From Lepidodermella squamata (taxonomy: Eukaryota; Gastrotricha): a DNA stretch of 64,000 bases. Every line of letters begins with the position of its first letter. Position 1 is the first letter of the stretch. Below, piece by piece: positions 42,885 to 54,536 of this stretch. The notes below the pieces were generated by a model. It was not told where the DNA came from and ran no database searches. It was given only the letters and a program-made list of their open reading frames with translations. Location: positions 1,415,937 to 1,479,936 of the forward strand of contig JBLDXI010000023.1 of NCBI GenBank assembly GCA_047495785.1, in the 5' to 3' direction. The position numbers and the translations under genes are program-made.

Positions 42885-43619
42885 GATGCTTCTCCCTTCT
42901 GCTTCTTCTTATCATTTAACCTTTTGGCTTTTGGAGCAGAACCACCTCTTTATCTACCAAATGGAAGAATGAACTCGGAAATGAAGGCGAGCTGAAGCTT
43001 GCCTTTTCAGTCGGACATCCGATTGATCCAGCTAGGCGTTCGGCTTGCTCGTGCTTAACGAATTTCGACGTTTCATACACCTAAATTATTTGGAATCTCA
43101 ATGATGAAGCGAATCAACATTTCCAACTCTTAAAACTTATACAATCACCTTTTCCAGAACAAGTCGCTGTTCCCGCAAACGCCTGAAAAACTCCTGAAGA
43201 ACAATACCTACTACTGAAACATCTTAACTTTGCATCAAGGGTGAACTTAGGACATTTGGAAAGCTGGTACTGAATTGATCGAGAGCTAATCGCTTCTTTC
43301 CGAGACCAACAGATTTGCGCTTGGTAATGAACCAATTCCTGAGCACGTACTTTCTCAATCCGGTTTTCTCAGCCAAGCTTTGATAGAAAGCATCGTCAAA
43401 TCTATCGCCTCTAGCCATTGTTGATTGGAATTCTTTTTGTAGTTGTGCCAGCTGAGAATTTGTCAATCGAATGGGTTCGGATTTTGCTTTTCTACCGCGG
43501 AGTCCTACTTTAGCTCGTCGTTTTAAGATAAGATGTGTGGCCTGATTAACGGTTATGCCCAAGGCCTCAGCCACTTCACGGTATCTGTGTTCCGAAGCGC
43601 CCGGATTCAGTTCGAATTC
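42885..43619 (-). pseudogene. Multi-homeodomain gene, HD copy 10 (deleted and mutated)
   Basis: Exon 3 (43,619-43,251) is open with unit 4 core NWFITKRKS, but its donor is CTAAGT instead of GTGAGT. Exon 4 and most of exon 5 are fused by deletion into a 46-bp remnant (about 43,195-43,150). Exon 6 (43,080-43,003) is intact with a GC donor (AAG|GCAAGC). Exon 7 (about 42,957-42,885) has an early TGA. Exons 1-2 are absent. Pseudogene. Confidence 0.7.
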
Positions 43620-44197
43620 CTGTGAAAATTAATCAACATATTTAGCACTTATCAGTCGGACGTTGCAACGGACGTTGACAAATCAGACACTACTGACAGT
43701 TTAGATTCTTTATTACAAAACATTTGATGCAGCCAGTACCGTAATTCGGTACAACTTTGAACAGGTACAACTTTGAACATTTCACGCAAATCAGGTTTTC
43801 TCTGTAATCATGGGGATCTACCGCTTAGGAATTTTACTGAATATAGGTCTCGTTGAGATCTAACATTTTGCCAAGTTTCATCAACACAGCCCCCACAGTC
43901 TCTTCCCTAAAAATTCCCGAAAAAACAACGTTTTTGGTCTACTTTGAAGTGTTGCCCTGCGATAACCGTAGCAGGTATTCGCGAGGTCCAACTTGGTGAA
44001 TTCATGCTTATAATTTTCTGAAGAAGTAGCCAAAAAGGCACGCCCTTCTATAGAGTGGTTTTCGCGTGGCATGCGCTCAAAGTTGCAAGGGTAGCCGGTA
44101 CAACTTTGAACACTCGAAAGTACAACTTTGAACACGATAGAAATTCATTATTTTTACTTCGAGGAGAAAGTTTCAAGTTTTTTATCGACTTTTTTCG
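43620..44197. other. Non-coding; repeated GTACAACTTTGAACA motif
   Basis: The 15-mer GTACAACTTTGAACA or a one-base variant occurs twice at about 43,749-43,780 and twice at about 44,097-44,135, spaced by ~330 bp. It may mark the ends of a small repeat element. No gene is seen. Confidence 0.5.
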
Positions 44198-44448
44198 CTA
44201 AATTCTAAATTCAAATATTTATTGTTCATTGATATGGGAGACAAAATAAGTAAAGATATCAATGACGCGGGGTCGCGAGATTATATGCGCTTGCCGGCGG
44301 CAGTGCGCTGTGGACACAAGTGGGCGGGGTGATGGATGATTTATCGAAAGCAGACAGGCACGTAAACAAAGCGAGGGAGAATGGGAGGAAGAAGAAGGGA
44401 AGAGAGAAGAGAAAGCAAAGGATAGAGGGAGAGGGAGAGGCGGCAAGA

Positions 44449-47311
44449 TCAGACATCGAAAGTGGGCAAAGGACCCCGAGGAAGCCTGCTGGCGATCGAG
44501 GCCAGCGGGGAACGGGGCACCGGGTTCGCGGAGAGGCGGAGTCGCTCAACTTCTTCTCTAAGAGGGAGGACGAACCGGACTGCATTCGCAGCATAACGGC
44601 GCTGGGTCTGTTCGAAAAAGGCAGGCAGGCTCTTCACGCCACAGCGGCGTTCCAGCTCCGAGACACGGACCCGGTCATCGCGGCGGATGTTTAGCAGGCT
44701 GCGCAGACAGTCGTTCTGCAACACATCAAGCCGCTTCAGCTGCCTCTTGGGCGCGGTACAAAACACGACGTTGCCGTAAGTGGCGGCGGAGCGGACAAGG
44801 CTGAGGTAGGCGGTGCGACGCCATCGGCGAGAGAGGCCAGGGGTGCAGGCAATACGGCGAAAGTGGGACAGGTTCCGGGTGCAGCGGTTGATGACCTGGT
44901 CCACGTGCGACTTCCAAGTCAGCTTGGCGTCAAGGTGCACGCCGAGGACACGAAGCACGGCAACTTGAGGGATCGTCGAGCCGTCGAGGTGCAGACGGGT
45001 CTGGTACGAGCGCCAGGCAAACGGCATTGCTTCGCTTTTCGACGCGTTAAACTTCTGGCGCCACTCGCGGGCCCACTGCGATCGATCTCTGCCTGGGTGC
45101 AGCGTTCGGCCTCCTGGAAATTCCACCCTCGCCGACGACTGTGAGATCGTCAGCATAGGCGTCTAGGGAACAGCCGGGGGCAGTCGGCGCAGTTAGAAGG
45201 TCAGCAGTGTACATGATGTACAGTAGGGGCGACAGGGGCGAGCCTTGCGGTACCCCGCAGTTCACAGTCCGCTGCTGGCTGAGGAAGCCGGCGACGCGCG
45301 CTTGAAGCTTCCGGTCTCGCAGGAAATCGGTCAGCCAGGCGGCCAGGTTTCGAGGTAGAGGCAGTTCGGCGAGTTTGAAGGCAAGGCCGACACTCCACAC
45401 GGAATCGTACGCCGCTTGTACGTCAAGGCCGACGACGACGACCTTACGGTTACGCGACCGGCCGAGGTGGACGCGGTGCGCGATTCGCAGCGGTACGTCC
45501 GGAGCGGATCGGTGAGCACGGAACGCGTACTGGTTGTCAGGCAGCAGGCTGAGATCCTCCAGGAACCCACCCAACCAGCGCGCGATGATCGATTCGAGTA
45601 GCTTGCCGTCAACTGGGAGCAGCGAGATCGGCCGCTGAGACGAGACGGCGCCATGCGGTTTACCGGTTTTAGGCACAGGGATGACGGCAGCCTCCTTCCA
45701 TTCCGGCAGAACGCATCGGGAGCCGAGGCTGAGGTTAAACAGATGGCGAAGGTGGCGCTGAAGCGGCGGCCCGCCCCATTTGTAGAATAGAGGACTGATG
45801 CCGTCCAGCCCAGGCGCCTTAAACGGCTTGAGGCGCCCGACTGCATCAGCCACCATGCGCTGGCTGACGGAGAACTCACCCGGGCCGGGTAGCTGCAGGG
45901 TATCGGTACGCTGAAGATCAGGATCGGTGGAAATGAATCGCTCTATATCGGCCCAACGTTGTCTGGTCGCAGCATCGGCAGCCGGGTCTTCATACGGCGT
46001 CATCGGCTTGACGAACTGACTCAGGAGAGCATCTGCGAGCTCAGGCGATGGCGCTAAGACGCGGCCGTCATCCAGTTTCATGGGCCCAGCCGAACGCGGC
46101 GGCCTGTGTCGGTCGAGACGGCGGAGGCGCTCCCACGCTTCTCGGTAACGGTGCTGGGCAGATAGCGCTTCAACCATTCGAAGATTGGCGATGTCGCGAC
46201 GGAGAAGATGAGCGTGCTGCGCAGCGCGGAACCGGGCGTCGAGATCTTTGAGCCGGGCGCATAGCTCGCGGTCGACGTGGTTGCCCAGAGCACGTTCCAG
46301 AACCCGCTTCTCCTGAAGAAGCCTGCGCATCTCCAGGCTCATGGCGATGCGTCGCAGCTGCCCCGGCGCACAGACGGGCACGCGAAGGTCGCGGGACTCG
46401 GCGATAGCGCTGGTTACTTCTCGGCGATAGGCGGCAAGTCGTGGGAAGGGGTCCCCGGGAGCTGGCACCTGAATGGCAAGGAGCTTAGCAGTTAAGGTGC
46501 GGGAAAAACCGAGACGATCGGCGCGCGAGACATCGTACCGCGGAAACGGATCCGGAGCGGGAGGGTCGACTGCAGGCAGCCGCCGGCCAACTGGGAAGGC
46601 GACAGCGACTGAGGTCACGAAATGGTCACTGGTATATCGATCGCCAACGTGAGCGCCGCCGCGCAGAAGGCGCATGGCAGCGTCGTTAAGCACCCATACA
46701 TCGCGCGTGGATAGCGAACCGGAGGAGGGATGCAGATGAGTCGGCTTCGGAGACGGAAGGACGGTAAGACCGAGCCGAGTCGCGGCGTGGTGGAGGGAGA
46801 AGCCGTTGGCGTTTCAGAGGTCGCCCTTCCCCCACAGTGGTGATTTCGCGTTCAGGTCGCCGCCAAAGAAACACGGGACAGCCAGACGAGCAGCTTCAGC
46901 GAACTCCTCCTCAAACCAGCGCAGGTCGAGACGGGACGACGGCGGACAGTAGCCGGTAAACACACGTACTGCTTCACAACGGCGACCAGGCAGCAGGTCG
47001 AGGCGTATCCACTCGCTTCTCTTCGCCCCAGTCAAGGCCAGCTTCCGCTCGGAGACGACAACCGCCCCTTCGCGAACCAGGATCGCCGACCCGCCATGCG
47101 CGTCACCAAGCAAGGCTTCTGCAGAGTCCTGTGCCCTATCACAACGAAAGATCGCGTACCCGTCGAGGGAGACAGAGGTAAGAGAATAGAAGAAAGACTC
47201 GTTAATCAGAAAAGCAACCGGATTAAAATCATCAATAACACAATAAAATTCAAACGTTTTGTCATTACCACCACGGCAGTTCCATTGCGTCAGAAAGTCA
47301 CAGTCTACCAT
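44449..47311 (-). pseudogene. LINE B' ORF2 (endonuclease and reverse transcriptase), inactivated
   Basis: Same architecture as ORF2 at 31,856-34,719. It shares the TGA after the endonuclease motif GGDLNAKSPLWGKGDL (46,814-46,816) but has TGG where the other arm has a second TGA, so the frame 46,693-45,047 is open for 548 codons across motifs A-C. A single-base deletion after YADDLTVVGEGG then shifts the frame. The rest continues at 45,156-44,449. Inactive. Confidence 0.8.
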
Positions 47312-48907
47312 GTTGATCCAGGCTCGGTCGGGGGCAACGCGGCAGCCGGGGACATATGAAACAGCAAGCCACGAGACGACCCGCGCGGGGCCGAGACGGG
47401 AGACGGCGGAGGAGCTGAGGCAGGGGGCGGCGGGCCACCAGCCGCGCGAACGGGAGGCGCATGCACGACCGCCTTGACAAGGCCCGTGATCTCAACGAAG
47501 GCGTTCTCCAGCCGTAGAAGACGCTGGCCGTAGGCAACCTCCTTTTCCTCGAACTTCTTCAGGCGGGCGTCCATCATTTCGAACAAACGAGCGCCGTCGA
47601 GCGTCTGGAACTGGTTACGGATAGCAGGGTTAACAGGCGGGAGTTGCGGTGGGGGCGGCGGCGCGGAGCCGACAAGATCGCGAGTGGCAACCCGGAAGAC
47701 GCGGCCCGGAGGGGGCTGAGGCGGCGCGGTCGGTGGCGTGACCTTCTTTTGTCGAGCGACACCAGCACGCCTCGCCTCGGCGCGGGCAGCACGGGACTCG
47801 GCCTCCTGCACTTTAGCGGCCTTGAACTGAGGACAGCCGCGCCAGAGACTGGAGTGGCGAGGCGAGCCACCGTCCGGACAGTTGACGCAGGCGAGGGATT
47901 CGCGCGGCGCTTCGCACTGGGCGGTTTTGTGGTTCGGCGAGGCGCAGCGACCACACAGGAGGTCTTTCTCTGCCGCAGCACAGTCAACTTCGACGTGCCC
48001 AAACCGGGCGCAGCGCATACACTTAGGCGGAAGGAGGCCGTCCTTGAGAGGGCGGCACTTGATACGGCGATTCAGGAACTCGAGGCCGAGGGTGAGAGCC
48101 TCGTCGCGTAACGCTTGTGTCTTGAGGACGACGACGCGGAGCGGGTCATCGCCGGGGGTGTGAACTGGCATGTCACGAATTTCGACGACGTTCGTCAGGT
48201 GCTTCAGAAGCTGGTCGGTGGTATAGAACCCAGGCAGCCGGGCAGTGATCACCGAACGACTGTCCTTGTCAGCTTGCTTGGACTTAGCAGCCTTAGGGTC
48301 TGGCTGGCCGGGGCGGTGGACGCGAAATGCGGAGCCGCGAAAGGCCTCAGGAGCGAACCCATCGCGGTCGAGAAGGCGCTGAGCATCAGCGGGGGTTTTA
48401 CAGATGATACGCAAGCCACCACTAGCCATGACAACAACGGTTTCGGGCCGAAGCCAGGCGACAGCCTCGTAGAGTTTGGGCTCAAGTTCGTGCCGTCGAA
48501 TGCCGTGTATTCCATCGATTATGACAGTGCGAAAAGAACCGGTGTTGGCAGCAGTGGACGGAGCAGGGGCAGCACCCGCAGCCCGCAGGAGGAGCGCCTT
48601 GAGGCGGCGGCTTAACACGAGAGTCAGGGGTCGCCGGGTGCGACGACGGGCGCTGAGACGAGGCCGTGGACGTGGCCGCGCCAGCATAGGTGAGCGTAGG
48701 TGGCTCGTCGCCACTCTCGTCAGCCGAGTCCATGTGGACCTCGCCACTAACCGAGAGAGTCTCCGGGCAACCCTTTGCGGCCTTGAGCGCCGCGATCATC
48801 TTCAGCACATTGGCGATGTCAGCAGCGTCCAGGCCCCTCAGAGCCTTAAACAGGGAAAGTGTAGGAGCTGCCTTCTTCTTCTTCTTCCCGCCTTTATTGC
48901 CGGCCAT
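47305..48907 (-). pseudogene. LINE B' ORF1 protein, same frame change as the other arm
   Basis: Identical in translation to ORF1 at 30,260-31,862, including the frame change near its residue 110 and the ATGGTAG overlap with ORF2. RRM-like region and zinc knuckles as described there. Confidence 0.7.
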
Positions 48908-48991
48908 CGTAAGAAGTAGTTAAGTAAGTGTACCGCTGCAGTAGCGCAAGCAGAAACACAAATACGTGTAAAAACCTCAGAAAATTCGTAT

Positions 48992-49248
48992 CTTTCCGAG
49001 GCCAGCCGTTTGCGCTGGTTAGAGAACCATTTCCTTACCACAGTCATTTTCAAACCGGTTTTCTTGGCCAAACTTTGAAAGAAGGCGACTTCAAATCTTT
49101 CGCCGCTCGCGATTCCGTATTGATTCGAAGCACTGAGCAGAAGTTTACAAATAGTAATTACAATATAAAGAACTTGTTAAAAGCGTAGTCTTGGCGTTAC
49201 CTTCATCAAGGAAGAGATCTGATCTCCATTGAGTGGGGTTGGCGACAT
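48992..49248 (-). pseudogene. Mirror of HD copy 6 (deleted, LINE-broken)
   Basis: Exon 1 is 49,248-49,201. The internally deleted exon ends at the LINE 5' boundary near 48,989. Identical to 29,919-30,178 reversed. Confidence 0.65.
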
Positions 49249-50937
49249 TATGTCGAAACAAAATGAGTAAATAGTTCAAATTCACAATGACTATAGAATC
49301 ATAAAATTCAAATTGAGGGCACTCAAATCAGGGAAAATGCAAATTTTCAAATATTCCCGAACATTACTTGTTCGGTAAAACAACTGATCAACTGACAAAC
49401 GAGCTGGGAGAACCGGCGTTTAACAGCTGTCCATTTCCATTTAAAATTATCAGCTACGTTTCTGCAAAGAGCTTCATCGGAGTTTCTACCCTTCGTCACA
49501 GTTCAACCATACACCCTGCATCAACCCCGATGCTTTGCCAGCTTTGCATGAACATCTGATCTGCTTCGTCCGAAAGGATATCTCCCCACGCAAAGATTCA
49601 TTAGAATTCAGAAAGCTGAAGGGCAACAAATACAAATTACAAGCAATACTTGAGTATGTATTTAACATCTTTAATCTAAATTCGAGGTTTATTTCTTTCA
49701 TTCAAGTGACGTTAGGAATTAAAGCAAAATTAAGAACACAGAGAGCGAAAAGGTCACCGCTAGGTCACCAAAAGGCTCTAGGTAGAACATGGAGGATGGA
49801 TGATTAGTTATCGTCAGCAGAAGGGGAGAGGGGGCGTGCAAGGGGAACCGGTACATGAGGAAGAAAGACAAAAGACAGAAGGAGGAAACAGGATGACCGA
49901 ATAGGTCAATATGGGTTAAAGCTAGCTATGAACAATGAACATTTCGAAGTGAGATTAAAATGTGCCTTTTATTAGCAAAGCGTCGTTAGTTCAACCGCTC
50001 ACTCCTCAATGCCAATGATTGAAGGGCTTCTCGAAGCTCTTGCAGCTTGTGTTAATCTGAATAACTTCTTCGTCTTAGTTTTCCTCGAGCGAATTCCCAG
50101 CTCGGCGTGCTTTAGAGCGATGAGTGTCCATAAGTTAATTTCAAAGTCTTAGCGAGTTCACCGTAACTGTAAGCTGCATAAGGGTTCAGTTTGAATATCT
50201 TCAAAAAGGGATTTCACACAAGTACCTATCAAACCGATCGCCGACCATTGCAAGAGTTCGGATAAAAAAAGCAGTAACACAACCCTGTTCCGCGGAGCTT
50301 GATAACTGATACCTAACAATGCTTCTTTTTCGTTGAAGCGCGATGATAAACCGATCCAACTTGATGTGAACTTGGTACAGTTTCTGAAACAAGCGGCAAT
50401 ATCTCATTTTTTGATAGCACGTAATGCTTCTTCACCTGCTAACGTAGTGATTTGAAAGATAAAAATTGCCTAATCAAAACACATTTACATCTTTCATGAG
50501 GCGAATCTAATTTTCTCTGATCTTCTCCTTTCTTGGAACCAATCTCCGTTGAGATTTCATGTGCCTTTTCCTGAGTAAGTCAATCGATTGACAGAAATTG
50601 AAAGTCTGAATTAATAGAATCGGTCATCATATTTATAATTCATCTCAAAGATTACCTGTAACAAACAATCAAACTACCAGTCTGAAACTGTGAATCTTTG
50701 AATCGGAGGGAATATGTAGGGAATCCTCGGCTTCAAATCATAAAAATAAAAAAGGTATGTTCACTACTATTTAAATCACGATTCACAGGCATTTGCTCTA
50801 CCGAAAATGAACGAAAATGCTGTGCTGTTCAAAACTGAAGTCATATCAATGCGGGTTGAAAAACCCAAAATCATAGAAAATAGTTAGGGCCCTGCGTTGT
50901 TAGATTTCAAATTATACAACAAAAGGAAACAGGATGC
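49249..50937. other. Mirror of 28,230-29,918: relics only
   Basis: It contains the reversed decayed units 3-4 exon (49,962-50,207), the possible LINE 3' UTR and the intergenic echoes described in the left arm. No functional gene is seen. Confidence 0.4.
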
Positions 50938-53583
50938 TCAAGAACCAAATGCTTCTTCCTTCTGTTTCTGTTTTTCATGCTTCCGCTTCGACCTGAACCA
51001 CTCTTTTATCTATGTAAAAAGGAAGACAAATAAAAAGGAACTCAGAAAGGAAGGGTAAGCTTTATTGCCTTGGGATATCCAATTGAAGTTGCTAGGCGCT
51101 CAGCTTGCTGGTGTGTTACGAATTTGCAGGTTTTAAACTCCTAAATAAATTGAACCACAGTAATGAAGCAAAAAACGCTTAATTCGCAAGCCTATCGGAT
51201 CAATCACCTTTTCTAGATGAAGCCGCTGCTCCCAAGTCGGGGCGCTTCTTTTCCGAGTTATAGCGGAACCTCGAGCTTTAGCACAGTTGAAGAAACGTTT
51301 CACAGATTCTAATGGGATTTCAAGTCTGTCAGCCAAACGAGTTATTCCAGTTCCCTGTAGATCTGGATTCTCATTGAATTCCTGAACAAAAAATAATCGA
51401 ATGAATGATAGATAATAGATAGATAGACGTCATAGATTTAAAAACGGCCTCATCTCACCTCAGTCAGGGCATTTCGCTGGTCACGTTTCAGTGTGGGACG
51501 ACGGGACGGCTTATTTGTCGCAGTTATCAGTAGTTTCCGCTTCATAGCGAAAAATTTCTTAACATGTCCAAAAGTCAATCCCAACTTTTCCGCAATCGCT
51601 AGCGCTCTGCCGCCCTCCAGTCGGCTGGATTCAGCGAACTCCTGAAGAACAATACTTCTGAAACAATAATATGTTTCCAAACATCCCACAATTCCACACT
51701 TTGTCGGAATAAATGACTAAATGACTCGAGTTCGCCAAAATGTTGTCATATTATTGATTTATCCGAGTCGATAAAATGGAAAACCACTACTACAACCTTA
51801 GCGATTTCATTGATACTTCTGAAACATGTCAACTTTCCATTTCAAAAGGGTGAACTCACGGCATTCAAAACGCAGACACTGGCTTGATCGAGATTTAGTC
51901 GTTTCTTTCCGAGCCCAACAGATTTGCGCCGGGTAACAAACCAATTCCTGACCACGTACCTTCTCAATCCGGTTTTCTTGGCCAATCTTTGAAAGAGAGC
52001 ATAGTCAAAGCTATCGCCATTCACAACTGTTGACTGGAATGCATCCTGTAGTTCAGCCAGTTGAGAATCTGTGAATTGACAGGACTCAGATTTCGCTGTT
52101 CTACTGCGGATTCCCACTTCAGCTCGCCGTTTCAAGACAAGACGTGTGGGCTGATTAACTGTTATGCCCATAGCTTCAGCGACTTCGCGGCACCTTTTTT
52201 CTGAAGCGCCAGGATTCTGTTTGAATTCCTGTAAAAATCAATCACCAGATTAGAGATTTAGCACTTCTCAGTTTAACCTTCTCAAATGTTTCAATTTGCT
52301 GGGATGTTAACTCCAACCGAGCATTTCGTTGGTTGCGATGCTTGCAGAAGAATCGTTCAACCTGGCTTTCCGTCAAGCCGAATCGTCGTGACAGCATCTG
52401 CTGTCTGCCCTTGCTCAGTTTAGGATCATTTTTCACTTCGAGCATTAACAATTCGTTTTTTTCTTCCCCAAGAATATCTTCAAATCGCCAAATCTTCTTA
52501 GTATTCATTTCAACTCCTTTCCTCCGTCTAATGCGGAACCAGTTTTGAACTTTCACAACCGATGTGCCAATCTTTTTCGCTATGAACCCAGCCGTATCCT
52601 TGGGAAGCTTGCGATTTCCCAACAAATCAAAGCACTAAGATTAGTGAGTTGAGATTAGTAAAAAATAACAGTAAATGTGGGTTCACAGACTCGGCGACAC
52701 GACAGGGTGGCGACGCGACAACTAGAATGTCGCGCGCTATTATCGCGAGGGTGTTCCCAGCTTGGGCGATCTGTCGCGCGCTCTAACAATAGCGTTGCGT
52801 AACAGCTGGCGACGTCGAAAACAATGGATGTTGTCGCTTGACGCAGCAACTAGCTTGAAAATAGGGGATTTTCGACCTCGCGACGCGACAAGGCGACAAG
52901 GATCAGAGTGTCCGGTTAATTACTAATATTTGTTTCAATCCTAATCCTCACTCAAAGAGCCGATAAACAACCGCACACAAAGAACACAGGATTATTGGGA
53001 CTTAATACTGTTTTAAATTTAGCTCGGTTACCTCGAGATGTTGCTGTTGACTTAGGCGACTTACATTAGCTGATTGGTTTGTTAGCGTGGGCAAAGTTCC
53101 GTGGCAGAATGAAAAAGCATGTTTATATTATAATGAAAAAATTAAGTACTACGACGAGGAGCAATAAAATAGGGCTGCTTCGAGGGTGCGAAGTACAGGG
53201 GTGCTGGGGTGTCGCAACACCCCAGCTACGGGACTCCAGCCAGAGAAAGGCTAAAAAAAACAAAAGGGGGGACCCTTTGGTTTCTTAGGCTGGTTCCTAG
53301 AAAACATCTCAGCTCCCGGATCCTACTTCGCACACTGGCTGCTTCCATTACCATTTCGTATTATTTCGCAAAATGGATTTGTCGCACGACAGCGTGTCTC
53401 AAGTCTCAACCCTCAACCGTGACTGTCTATGTGAGTCGCTCGGCCGTTACAGCGCGACAAGTGCGCGACAGTGTCGCCGTGTCGCCGAGTCTGTGAACCG
53501 AGTCTGAACAATATGAACATTGTTCTTGCCGTTACCTTCACCAAGTAAGACCGCTGACCGGCTTTAAGTTGGGTTGGAAACAT
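50938..53583 (-). CDS. Second identical copy of the intact seven-unit homeodomain gene (HD copy 4')
   Basis: Exons 53,583-53,536, 52,634-52,278, 52,228-51,860, 51,641-51,459, 51,381-51,208, 51,140-51,069 and 51,009-50,938 reproduce the 424-residue protein of the left arm without any difference I can find, including the 72-nt exon 6 (two codons shorter than paralogues) and the GC donor of the last intron. It is convergent with its twin, about 22.7 kb away across the spacer. If the palindrome is real, the organism carries a double dose of this gene. Confidence 0.78.
52680..53499. mobile_element. Mirror of the 820-bp foldback MITE
   Basis: Located in intron 1 of the mirrored HD gene. Ends GGTTCACAGACTCGGCGACA in inverted orientation, as in the left arm. 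Confidence 0.75.
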
Positions 53584-53742
53584 GTTGTCCAACAGAATTG
53601 ATTACTCAAAGTGTACAGATGAAAAATTCACCTACATATAACAAAACCAAAACGTTTTGTTAATCGTTCATATGGAATTCGCATTTTTAAGGTCATTCGT
53701 AAGGGCCACAAATCAGAGACAACACAATTTTTCCTTATTACC

Positions 53743-54273
53743 TTACCCAACAATAAATGCCACCAGTTCCTCAATTGTTCTACCAATTGTTCTACCTTTG
53801 ATTCCTACGTATGGCGACATCGGTTTGACGAAATGATAAAGCAGTGCATCAGCAAGGGCAGTAGACGGCAGCAGGACACTTCCATCATCGAGCTTCATGT
53901 AGGTCAGGCGATCAACAGGGGTAGGGCGAAACTTATCGAGACGACGGAGACGGGCATAAGCCTCACGGTAGCGGTGCTGGAACGACAGAGCTTCAACATG
54001 TCGCAGGTTGGAAACATCCCGCCTTAACTTCTGAGCCGCTTTCGCAGCGCGGAACTGGGCGTGCAAAGCGTTGATCCTATCAACTCGATTTCCGAGCCCA
54101 CGTTCAAGAATCCGTTTCCTTTCGAGCAGGCTACGCATGTCGCGTGACATTGAAAGTTTTCTCAACTGCGTAAGAGTTGAAATAGTGAATAACAGATAAT
54201 TACAAATAATTTTTCCTGGCATTACCTTTGACAAGTAAGAGCGCTGACTGGCTTTAAGCTGGGTGGGCAACAT
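53743..54273 (-). CDS. Mirror of the chimeric HD exon 1 / LINE reading frame
   Basis: Identical to 24,894-25,424 reversed. Exon 1 is 54,273-54,226 and the LINE-derived part begins near 54,165. The frame is open with or without removal of the 60-bp intron. Confidence 0.45.
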   Translation of the reverse strand: MLPTQLKASQRSYLSKVMPGKIICNYLLFTISTLTQLRKLSMSRDMRSLLERKRILERGLGNRVDRINALHAQFRAAKAAQKLRRDVSNLRHVEALSFQHRYREAYARLRRLDKFRPTPVDRLTYMKLDDGSVLLPSTALADALLYHFVKPMSPYVGIKGRTIGRTIEELVAFIVG

Positions 54274-54536
54274 TTTGTCGAACATAAATTGATCATTCAA
54301 AATGTACTAGTACAGATAACAGATAATAAATTCACCTACAGATAACCGTAACTTCCTGTTAATCATTCGTATTCGCATTTGCACAAGGGGATGACAAATC
54401 AGAGACAACTGAGTCATTTTTTTTACACTGATCCTGATTTTTTCAATGAAAATCAACCGAGGAGGTATCTGCATTCTTTTCAATTTTCTGTTAACTCGGA
54501 ACAGTTTAAACAGTTTACCAGGAGACAGAATGATGT

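Larger units (their letters stand above)
34964..44197. other. Unique spacer between the inverted-repeat arms
   Basis: About 9.2 kb with no counterpart in mirror position. Both edges coincide with LINE 3' ends. All HD copies inside are on the minus strand, like those of the right arm and opposite to those of the left arm. The gene orientation therefore switches at the left edge. Confidence 0.85.
44198..48987 (-). mobile_element. Near-full-length GC-rich LINE, mirror copy (LINE B')
   Basis: It is the reverse complement of LINE B. The outer part (46,533 outward) is identical to LINE B. The inner part differs by scattered substitutions and lacks one C (opposite 34,044), which shifts the RT frame. 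In several inner positions it agrees with LINE A rather than LINE B (for example VVVVGLDVQ, DSVWSVGLAF, YIMYTA). The 3' tail ends TTTGAATTTAGAATTTAG and abuts unrelated spacer sequence. Confidence 0.9.

Noticed and set aside
47644-48919. Long plus-strand frames opposite LINE ORF1 (for example 47,644-48,111 and 48,115-48,615)
   Set aside because: GC-rich antisense shadows of the LINE coding sequence, with no independent features.
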